NCBI GenBank assembly: GCA_009731375.1
Contig: BJOX01000051.1
Coordinates: 1,200,878-1,227,417 of the forward strand
DNA: 26,540 bases
From: Paulinella micropora
Taxonomy: Eukaryota > Cercozoa > Imbricatea > Euglyphida
Reading direction: 5' to 3'
In this document: in pieces, positions 16,469 to 23,069 of the stretch
Numbering within the stretch: position 1 is the stretch's first letter
How the letters are laid out: each line of letters begins with the position of its first letter
Notes under the pieces: model-generated
What the model saw: the letters and a program-made list of their open reading frames with translations, nothing else
Told to the model about the DNA's origin: nothing
The model's database searches: none
Program-made: the position numbers and the translations under genes

Positions 16469-17256
16469 CTTCTCCTGATGAAGGTTGGGACACACTAGAT
16501 AAACTTGTAAACCAAAAGAAAACACCGCAGAAAAAACAACCACCAACGACACCTCAGACACCACCCCCCGATGAGAAGACCCCTAATTCGCCCGAGGCTA
16601 AACAGCTAATATTTGAGCTGACGCAGGGACAAGCACCACCCCCATACCAACAACAAGCACCCGACCAACAACAAGCACCCCAAGCAGACCAACAACAAGC
16701 ACCCCAAGCAGACCAACAACAAGAAGAGACACAACCACCACCCGACACTTCGCAAGATGGAGAGGGAAAAGGTTTAATGACGGACGAAATAAACGAGATT
16801 ATGAAAAAACATAAGTGGTTTCTCGGCACAGTTCCCAGCGACCAGCTCAACACTTTGAACCCTGGAAGCAGAAAGCGATACGGCTTCATAATGAACTTAG
16901 ACCGCCATAATCAAGGAGGCTCGCACTGGATAGCAGTTTGGATTTCTTTGAATGGAGACAGAGCTGTTGAAGTTTATGACCCGCTAGCAGAATATGAGCC
17001 GACTGAACTTTTCCAGCAACAAATGAAACAGCTGTTAGATAAAAGCCGTCCTGATAGTTATTTATTAATGAAGGTCAATCAAGTAAAACAACAGAGCGAC
17101 ACCTCTGATACCTGCGGATGGCGCAGTATGCGGTTTCTTTTAGAGCGGGCAAAAGGAACACGTTTTAAATTCGCTAGCGGTTGGACTGATTTGAAAGAGA
17201 AGGAGGCGGAGGAGTTGAAATCGCAGAACGGCTACTGTTTTGACACATATATCTAA
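16435..17256 (+). CDS. Adenain-like (Ulp1/C5-type) capsid maturation protease
   Basis: 273 residues. Residues ~28-115 are a Pro/Gln-rich linker with tandem QQQAPQAD units. The catalytic domain fills ~120-273. His164 lies in GGSHWIAVW, Asp182 in VEVYDPLAE and nucleophile Cys227 in DTCGWRSMRFL. Gln220, seven residues before the Cys, matches the oxyanion-hole Gln spacing of adenovirus protease. These enzymes cleave capsid and core precursors during virion maturation. The frame is open and all catalytic residues are present. The protein is longer than adenain (~204) because of the linker. It follows the basic coiled-coil gene with a 34-bp overlap. Confidence 0.92.
   Translation: MVVHSKIYRKITSPDEGWDTLDKLVNQKKTPQKKQPPTTPQTPPPDEKTPNSPEAKQLIFELTQGQAPPPYQQQAPDQQQAPQADQQQAPQADQQQEETQPPPDTSQDGEGKGLMTDEINEIMKKHKWFLGTVPSDQLNTLNPGSRKRYGFIMNLDRHNQGGSHWIAVWISLNGDRAVEVYDPLAEYEPTELFQQQMKQLLDKSRPDSYLLMKVNQVKQQSDTSDTCGWRSMRFLLERAKGTRFKFASGWTDLKEKEAEELKSQNGYCFDTYI
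16648..16724 (+). repeat. Tandem Gln/Pro-coding repeat in the protease linker
   Basis: About three units of CAACAACAAGCACCC-type sequence, the last two being identical 24-bp copies. They encode QQQAPDQQQAPQADQQQAP. Repeat expansion explains the unusually long N-terminal linker. Confidence 0.85.
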
Positions 17257-17364
17257 CAGCAGGGGCAAGCCCCGCACCCCCAAGTGGTTTAAAGTAATTA
17301 AAAAACAAAAAATATATTTTCTATTATATATCCAAAAATAGAGGTGCGGAGACTAGTCTCTGCG
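17257..17364 (+). promoter_or_regulatory. Intergenic cassette, copy 2: hairpin plus promoter-like block
   Basis: A perfect GGGGC-AA-GCCCC hairpin (17262-17273) is followed by CCCCC, GTGGTTTAAAGTAATTAAAA, CAAAAAATATATTTTC and GAGGTGCGGAG just before the penton ATG. It parallels 14311-14427 element by element. Confidence 0.65.
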
Positions 17365-18177
17365 ATGGAGTATAAGGGCGGCAGGAGTTCTAACATCTAT
17401 TACATAAACAGCAAAAATATGATAAATGGCACAGACAGCGACTTTACTCACTCTTTGGATTTAAGAGGGCTGGACAATCCAACACATTGTAAAATTTTAC
17501 ATATCTATGTGCCGAAGTCGTATTACTCTGTTGCAAGTCCTTACAACACTTTTACTCTGAGTGAGAACGGCAACGAGGCGGTCATTACGATACCCGAAGG
17601 CAACTATACGATGAACAACTTAAAAAATAAGCTGGCCGAAGTGCTAACCGCGGACAGTCCAAACAACTACGTGTACACAATAACAAGCAACAATACGAAT
17701 ACCGACCCAGAAGACGGCAAGCTATTATTTACCGTAGCGAACAACATAGGCATTCAACCGCGGTTGGTATTTGACGACGAAACTCGCATCCACGAAATTA
17801 TGGGGTTTGAGCGGTCCTCTACTTATTTCTTCACTAATAATACACTAAGGTCGTCAAATGTCATAATATTGACGGGCGAAAAAACATTGTATTTACAGTC
17901 GGATTTAGTAGGCGAAGGCGACAACCACGTGCTTCAAGAAATATACACAGCGAATGAAATACCGTTTGGCTCTGTCATCTACGACGGAAGCGGGTCGGAG
18001 TACGGCAAAAGACTGTCCGCCAATTCAAATAATGTATTTAGGTTTTACTTAACTGATGAAAACGACCAACCAATTAACCTCAACGGCCTCGGCATTGTAA
18101 TGACATTATTGATTTACCGCGAAACGAATTATTTCAATTTATTTTCATCATTTTTTAATTTGTTGAAATCTCGGTAA
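17365..18177 (+). CDS. Penton-like minor capsid protein
   Basis: 270 residues from ATG 17365 (MEYKGGRSSNIYYINSKN); an in-frame GTG at 17344 is less likely. The opening IYYINSKNMINGTDSDFTHS closely fits the start of Polinton/virophage/PLV penton proteins, which form the single jelly-roll pentamers at capsid vertices. The later EGNYTMNNLKNKLAEVL and the strand-rich C-terminus (PINLNGLGIVMTLLIYRE) also fit. The frame is intact. It lies directly upstream of the major capsid gene, the usual order in this group, separated by an AT-rich spacer. Confidence 0.88.
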   Translation: MEYKGGRSSNIYYINSKNMINGTDSDFTHSLDLRGLDNPTHCKILHIYVPKSYYSVASPYNTFTLSENGNEAVITIPEGNYTMNNLKNKLAEVLTADSPNNYVYTITSNNTNTDPEDGKLLFTVANNIGIQPRLVFDDETRIHEIMGFERSSTYFFTNNTLRSSNVIILTGEKTLYLQSDLVGEGDNHVLQEIYTANEIPFGSVIYDGSGSEYGKRLSANSNNVFRFYLTDENDQPINLNGLGIVMTLLIYRETNYFNLFSSFFNLLKSR

Positions 18178-18242
18178 TTTAATTATTTATTTTTTTTCTA
18201 TTTACAAGATATAGAACCTTTTGAAAAAGCACTTACACAAAA
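18178..18242 (+). promoter_or_regulatory. Spacer before the major capsid gene
   Basis: AT-rich with a T8 run, then CTTTTGAAAAAGCACTTACA ten bases or so before the ATG. A similar TTTGAAAAAAAGCTCATAC precedes the ATPase ATG and CTTGAAAAAGTTTTTTGAGG lies before the gene at 19902/19954, so TTGAAAAA may be a shared promoter or leader element. Confidence 0.5.
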
Positions 18243-19799
18243 ATGCCTGTCCAATATGGAGGAGAACTTACACACAGCCAGAGCGAGCTTATCCGCGGTA
18301 AGTATTCGCTTAACAAACTTACTGCCCGCGAAAGTCTTGCGACTGTGCCGATTACAACTGTGGGGGGAATTGAGTCAACTTTTGAAATTCCTACTCGTCC
18401 TTTGAACCTTGCGAGGTCTGTTTTGCGATTTACTTACACACCAGATGCGCCTGGCGCTGGTGGAAGGTATAACCGAATTCCTATGGACTGCCTGCCGATG
18501 ATTAAGACAATTGAACTACGAAGCCGAAGCGGTCAGTATCTGTGTAATCTTCAACACGTGGGGAATTACACTAAGATGATTTGGAAGCCTGAGATTTCCT
18601 ATGATAGATTTATGGCTTTGGATAACCACGGGGCTGGGTCTGGTTATGGTGCTATGCTTCAAAAGTGTAATGTGCCGAATGATACACAAACCTCGCCTGC
18701 TGATAGAAAGGCTATGACAGATGCTGGTTATACTCACTTACTTGATGATGGTTTGACTGCCTTCACTGCTATTGGTGATACTAGTGCTGGTGATGAATCC
18801 GCCGATATTATCACTCGTATAACCGAAATGGTGCGAACATTGGGTTCAAGAATTCAAGATTTCGCAGCACAGCCCCCTATCACAGCCCGCCGTCATAATG
18901 ATTTGCTCATTGCGGCAGGAACGGGTGCTGCCTCTGTTGTAAATGTTGCTTATGAGGAGGCTAAGTATTTTGAAGGTGGAGCTAATAACACCGCTACTCC
19001 CGCTATCAATGTGTCTATTCCTCTTGGTATGCTTTTCGGAACCATTTTTGAAATTGATAAGACTATCGGCTTTAATGAAATTCTTGATTTGAGGATTGTG
19101 TGGGAGGGCACTAACAAAACCATGTTTTATGGAACTGATGCCCTTAGTGCTGGAGCAGGAGCAACTCTGTTCGGACAGTCCGCGAATATTACAAATCTCA
19201 ACCTCTTTCTCGCTGTTGAAACCGACCCGAACGTTATCTTGGGTGTTCAACAAAAGATTGCGGGCGAAGGCTTTTCGTTCAAGACCGAATAGCCGCTCTC
19301 TTGGAAAACTAATCTCGCGGCGGGCACTCCGTCATTCGTTCTGAAGATGAACCGCTCTCAGGGTGAGAGAATTCGCAGAATTTACACAACTGGATTTAAC
19401 AATACTGAAACTTCAAACACCGCTTTTGATTGCGATAACCGAGCACAGGCTAAGATTGTCGATTATTACAGTACTTTGGATAGTAATAGAATTCAGCAGT
19501 TTGACATCAAATGCGAGCGCGATGAGGATTATATGCTTTTGAAGGAAAAACTTAAGGGGTCGGCTATTTTGAACTCTAATGTGTATAAATATAACTGGTT
19601 CCACGTAGATTTCTGGGACCACAACCGCCCGCTTTATGACAAGAGAGAAGAAGAGGGTTATGAAGTGGCTGGTTTGTCCTTGGACACCGAACGGAGGTAT
19701 GAATGGAGTGCGACTGGGGCGGAACAATTGAATTATTATACTTATGCTATTCTTCAAAGGACTGTTGTTGTTAAGGGAATTGAAATCCTGATGTCGTAA
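18243..19799 (+). pseudogene. Major capsid protein (double jelly-roll), interrupted by TAG
   Basis: A single frame of 519 codons broken only by an amber codon at 19290-19292; both sides are in phase and continue sensibly (NRSQGERIRRIYTTGF after it). It begins MPVQYGGELTHSQSELIRGK and includes FEIPTRPLNLARSVLRFTY and LGMLFGTIFEIDKTIGFNEI, typical of Polinton-type double jelly-roll capsid proteins that make the hexons of the icosahedral shell. The C-terminal part includes WFHVDFWDHNRPLYDKREEE and ends GIEILMS. Length agrees with the family (~500-600 residues). Position after the penton gene supports the call. As read, this copy would give a 349-residue truncated product lacking most of the second jelly roll. 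Confidence 0.9.
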
Positions 19800-19901
19800 T
19801 TACAAACTCAAAAATTAATTAACAATTTAGATTTATTTTTTTATAGAGTATATACATCTCAGCACTCTTGAAAAAGTTTTTTGAGGTCATAGGAGCCTAC
19901 A
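19800..19901 (+). promoter_or_regulatory. AT-rich spacer with conserved GAGGTnnnGGAG element
   Basis: Contains TTTTTTTATAGAGTATATAC and then TTTTTTGAGGTCATAGGAGC directly before ATG 19902. The second block closely matches TGTTTTTGAGGTTGTAGGAG before the ATPase gene. Confidence 0.55.
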
Positions 19902-19953
19902 ATGTCTCATCAGAGAAATTTGATAGCGCAAAATCCGGACGGAGACTTTATAA

Positions 19954-21141
19954 ATGTCAAGGGTCGGATATGACGGACACATTGAAACCAATAATATGAA
20001 AACTGCTTTCGGTGAAGCATTAACTAGTCAATTAACACCCGTCGTCCAGGAGATTTTTCCTTATACCATTAATACGCGAATATGGACAAAGACAGAAACA
20101 AAATCCACAGTTTCATTTTCAAGCAATATGGCAGAGTTGAAGACTCAAGCAGACGCGACGAGTAATGCGGAGTTGGTAAGCAAAAAAAGAATTAAATACA
20201 GAACGGGTATGGGCGTCCTTACTCGCTTCACAGCTCTATGGAATACAGACGAGACTAAGGACTACTATTCATTTATCGGGATAGGAGATAGTGGATTAAA
20301 TGATGGCTTCTATTTCTACAAAAGTTATAATCAAGGAATGAATATTCTTCATTGTAAAGGAGGTGCTAGCTACCGCTATAATCAAGCAGCCTGGGATGAC
20401 CCGTGCGATGGAAGCGCGGATATGCCTTTCATAGACTTCACTAAAGGAAATGTATTTCAGATTTCGTTTCAGTATTTGGGATTTGGTGCTATAAGGTTTT
20501 ATATTGAGAACCCTACCACTGGAGAATTTCAACTAATCCACACTTTAAGATATGCTAATTCTAATTTAGGTGTGAGTCTACGAAACACTACATTACCATT
20601 TTCTGCCGTGATAAGAAATGATAATGACACAGGAATTCATTACCTTAAAACCGCAAGTGTCAGTATGTTTATAGAAGGAACTAAGACTATTAATACAAGC
20701 ATATCAAACGAAGCGGAAGGAGATGAAAAAGCGAGCACTACTGAAAGCCCAATTCTCAGCATAAAAAATAAAACGACTTTTAATGGCGGTGCGACCAATT
20801 ATTCAATTGTTTACCCAACTCTCGTGAGCATCGGCAAAGTTAACATAGTGCGAATTGTGAAAACGACTGGAGCACTTACGGGTCAGAACTTTGCTGATAT
20901 TGATGCCACGACTTCAATCGTATCAAAGGACGTATCTGCGACTGCCCTCGGTGGTGCCACTATAACGGACCTTATTCTTAAACTTTATGTTAATGCTACT
21001 TCTAGCCAACTTATCGACCTGCGAACTTACGACGTTCAACTCGCGCCTGGCGAAAATCTAACATTTTTACAAAAGTCTGTATCGACTGTTAATAATGGAG
21101 GAAATGTGAGTGTTATCGTTAATTTCTTAGAAGACCACTAA
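19954..21141 (+). CDS. Beta-rich surface/structural protein, 5' end probably frameshifted
   Basis: 395 residues from ATG 19954. An upstream ATG at 19902 gives MSHQRNLIAQNPDGDFINVK in a different frame and stops at 19973. It fits as the original N-terminus, so a frameshift between about 19954 and 19970 is likely. The region ALTSQLTPVVQEIFPYTIN, then KKRIKYRTGMGVLTRFTALW and SFIGIGDSGLNDGFYFYKS, resembles a group of phage and large-virus particle proteins with a concanavalin-like or fibre-like beta fold. The family name is not certain. It lies right after the major capsid gene and shares its upstream element with the ATPase gene. A virion surface role is inferred. Confidence 0.72.
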   Translation: MSRVGYDGHIETNNMKTAFGEALTSQLTPVVQEIFPYTINTRIWTKTETKSTVSFSSNMAELKTQADATSNAELVSKKRIKYRTGMGVLTRFTALWNTDETKDYYSFIGIGDSGLNDGFYFYKSYNQGMNILHCKGGASYRYNQAAWDDPCDGSADMPFIDFTKGNVFQISFQYLGFGAIRFYIENPTTGEFQLIHTLRYANSNLGVSLRNTTLPFSAVIRNDNDTGIHYLKTASVSMFIEGTKTINTSISNEAEGDEKASTTESPILSIKNKTTFNGGATNYSIVYPTLVSIGKVNIVRIVKTTGALTGQNFADIDATTSIVSKDVSATALGGATITDLILKLYVNATSSQLIDLRTYDVQLAPGENLTFLQKSVSTVNNGGNVSVIVNFLEDH

Positions 21142-21228
21142 TATTTAATTAATTTTTGTAATATTTTTTTCTAATATAATAATATAGTAAATATATTTTA
21201 CCGTCGTAAGTTATACCATATTGGAGGG
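21142..21228. promoter_or_regulatory. AT-rich spacer
   Basis: Contains TAATATTTAATTAATTTTTG and TAATATAATAATATAGTAAA, then TATTGGAGGGTTGCGG, a weaker relative of the GAGGTnnnGGAG element. No gene is supported. Confidence 0.4.
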
Positions 21229-21498
21229 TTGCGGTTTCTAACAAAAGCGTCTATCAAAACTCACATAAGAATACTTATAAGCAAATACGCTGATGGAGAA
21301 GTGCTGAACCCAGAAGATAGTGATTTTGTGCGAGACCTTATAACCCATCATCCAGGAATAAAAGATGGCATCATTGACGTTGAAAGTAATTTGACCACAG
21401 GAAGCAAACACTTTCGTTCGGATGGTAAGCCGTTTTCGTGGAATTGCTGTGTTGACCTCATGGGGCTTAGTGAAACAAAAAAAAAATGGCTAGAGTGA
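21229..21498 (+). CDS. DUF3223/DCL-like small protein, no ATG start
   Basis: The open frame encodes 89 residues and resembles the DUF3223 (plant DCL-type) fold: a helix with ISKYADGEVLNPEDSDFVRD, then LITHHPGIKDG, then KHFRSDGKPFSWNCCVDLMG. These correspond to the family's D.DF...LL..HP...KIG and DG...FSY..C pattern. No ATG precedes the conserved region; the frame begins near a TTG at 21229. The true 5' end may be lost or frameshifted, or a non-ATG start used. DUF3223 proteins in plants are linked to rRNA/chloroplast RNA processing; its role here is unknown. The end overlaps the next ORF by 13 bp at an A10 run. Confidence 0.5.
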   Translation: MRFLTKASIKTHIRILISKYADGEVLNPEDSDFVRDLITHHPGIKDGIIDVESNLTTGSKHFRSDGKPFSWNCCVDLMGLSETKKKWLE

Positions 21499-21831
21499 TA
21501 AAAGATGCGAGCAGGAATACGATAAGGCCGCAAATACAAGAATATCTCGACCTTATGGCAATTGATGTATTTGTAGAACCCCGCTACGTGTGCGAAGTAA
21601 GTGGCGATATATATGAGAGAGTTGATGTTCACGTTGACCACCACTTCGACCTCATACAATTCAAAGACATCCTTCAACAATACCTGGAAGTTAATAGAAG
21701 TAGAAGTTGAAGACGGCTTATTGAAAGAACCGCATTTCACTAAATTTAGCGACTTTCACAAACAGAAAGCAATACTGCGAATAATAAAAAAAGAAATAAA
21801 TATTAGAGGTAAAATGTATTTCCTACGATAA
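21486..21831 (+). pseudogene. Hypothetical protein, frameshifted
   Basis: ATG 21486 opens MARVIKDASRNTIRPQIQEY and stays open to 21710. A second frame from about 21690 to 21831 (EVEDGLLKEPHFTKFSDFHK then a basic C-terminus) looks like its continuation after a one-base shift near 21700. The combined length would be ~115 residues. No domain is recognised. It starts within the end of the DUF3223-like gene, right after an A-run that is itself prone to slippage. Its 3' end overlaps the minus-strand duplicate gene by a few bases. Confidence 0.4.
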
Positions 21832-22004
21832 ATACTTTTTCACTTCATCTTTATTCTTAAAATAAGGCTGTTGAACTAGCCATTCGAGATACTCTTTGTC
21901 AATCTTGGCAACATCTTCAATTTTTTATGTATATATTTTCCATATTGTAGAACGGCTTCTTCCTCTTCGTCGGGAATTTCTTTTTTTGCTTCGGCTTCGC
22001 TCAT
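21823..22004 (-). pseudogene. Duplicate GKYKG-type domain gene, frameshifted
   Basis: Starts ATG 22004 (MSEAEAKKEIPDEEEEAVLQ). It reads QYGKYIHKK and then, after a +/-1 shift in an A/T run near 21920, IEDVAKIDKEYLEWLVQQP to a stop at 21823-21825. This is a clear paralogue of the intact gene at 22035-22310, sharing IEDxAKIDKxYxEWLVxQP and a KDEhKKYL ending. It lacks the long N-terminal helix of that copy. It is a tandem duplication with one decayed member. Confidence 0.7.
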
Positions 22005-22034
22005 TGTATATTATATAAAATTTATTTATTATAA

Positions 22035-22310
22035 TCATAAATACTTTTTCAATTCATCCTTATTACTACACCACGGCTGACGGACTAACCATTCAATGTA
22101 TGGCTTATCAATCTTGGCGATGTCTTCTATTTTTTTGCCTTTGTATTTACCAAAGTGGAACACGTCTTTGGGTTGAGCATTTCTCATTTCTTCAATCGCT
22201 TTTATTTCGTCGTGGATTACCTTTTGGACATCTTCCAGCGAGAAAGATTTTTTTTCGCCTTCGATGGAAAGTTTTTGGAACTTCTCACACAGTCTAGTAA
22301 GGGTAGACAT
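22035..22310 (-). CDS. Small protein with GKYKG (DUF3820/exonuclease-X-tail-like) domain
   Basis: 91 residues from ATG 22310 (MSTLTRLCEKFQKLSIEG); the longer open frame upstream reads through the promoter and is not used. A helical N-terminal half (SLEDVQKVIHDEIKAIEEM) leads to FHFGKYKGKKIEDIAKIDKP and YIEWLVRQPW. This is the short F-GKYKG...I..DP.Y..WL domain found alone in viruses and at the end of some exonucleases, where it probably binds nucleic acid. The leader contains TATATAGTAGGCAGTATAAA. It is divergent from the lipase gene 63 bp away. Confidence 0.75.
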   Translation of the reverse strand: MSTLTRLCEKFQKLSIEGEKKSFSLEDVQKVIHDEIKAIEEMRNAQPKDVFHFGKYKGKKIEDIAKIDKPYIEWLVRQPWCSNKDELKKYL

Positions 22311-22373
22311 AGTAGAGTGTATATAGTAGGCAGTATAAAAAAATAAAAAATTAAATAATATAGGAACCGTGCG

Positions 22374-23066
22374 ATGAGCGAGTGGATTGTCTTTGTAAAA
22401 GCTTACTCCGCTAAACATGGTATAAGCTACGGGGAGGCATTGAAAAAGGCGAGTAAAGAATACAAACGACAAAAAGGCGGTAGCGTTGAGTTGTCTGAGG
22501 ATGTCTATTTGTCGCGGGCGGATAGAAAAGGGGCTGACGGATGGAAGCCTGTCGCCAGCAAAGAAAAATTGACAGTGTATGAGAAAGATGGTAAAGCTAT
22601 TGTCGCATTCAGAGGAAGTGCTGATAAGCGGGACCTGCTAACTGACGTCGCCTTAGTAAAGGGAGTATTGAAAAGAACTCCGAGATATAAAGAAGAGCAG
22701 AAGCTGGTTGATGAAGTCATAAAGAAATATGGTAAATATAACGTAGAGCTGACGGGTCATAGCCTTGGAGGAACGATTGCGAAAGACCTGAGCCGACAGA
22801 CTGGGGTGAAGGCGACCACATACAACAAAGGCAGTAGCACGAAGGACCTCATTGAAGGAGTAATTGACCGAGTAGCCACTAGGGTAAATCCGAAAGGAAA
22901 GAGGGCGAAAACGGCGAAGCTAACCACGAACTACCGAACCGCATACGACCCCGTTTCATTACTAGGGGCGACGGCGGTAAATACTAAGTTAGTGAAGCCG
23001 ACGAGGGGCGTTCATACGATTGCCAGCTTCAAAGGTAAAGGAGCTAAAAAAAATATCTATAATTGA
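22374..23066 (+). CDS. Lipase (class 3-like alpha/beta hydrolase) with N-terminal small helical domain
   Basis: 230 residues. Residues ~1-35 (WIVFVKAYSAKHGISYGEAL then KKASKEYKRQKGG) match a short helical module common in large DNA viruses, similar to an HMG/YABBY-like box and possibly DNA-binding. The rest is an alpha/beta hydrolase. IVAFRGSADKRDLLTDV fits the class 3 lipase FRGT...DW region. The nucleophile Ser130 is in the GHSLGG elbow, Asp192 in AYDPVSLLG, and His214 in RGVHTIASF, so a full triad is present. It would hydrolyse lipid esters. A membrane-breaching role during entry is inference by analogy with viral phospholipases. The frame is intact. It ends 3 bp from the convergent polymerase stop. 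Confidence 0.87.
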   Translation: MSEWIVFVKAYSAKHGISYGEALKKASKEYKRQKGGSVELSEDVYLSRADRKGADGWKPVASKEKLTVYEKDGKAIVAFRGSADKRDLLTDVALVKGVLKRTPRYKEEQKLVDEVIKKYGKYNVELTGHSLGGTIAKDLSRQTGVKATTYNKGSSTKDLIEGVIDRVATRVNPKGKRAKTAKLTTNYRTAYDPVSLLGATAVNTKLVKPTRGVHTIASFKGKGAKKNIYN

Positions 23067-23069
23067 GCT

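Noticed and set aside
18846-19253. 135-residue minus-strand frame inside the major capsid gene
   Set aside because: Antisense shadow; the plus-strand capsid reading explains the region.
22100-22346. Two plus-strand frames of 63-65 residues
   Set aside because: They are antisense to the intact GKYKG-domain gene and have no domain-like features.
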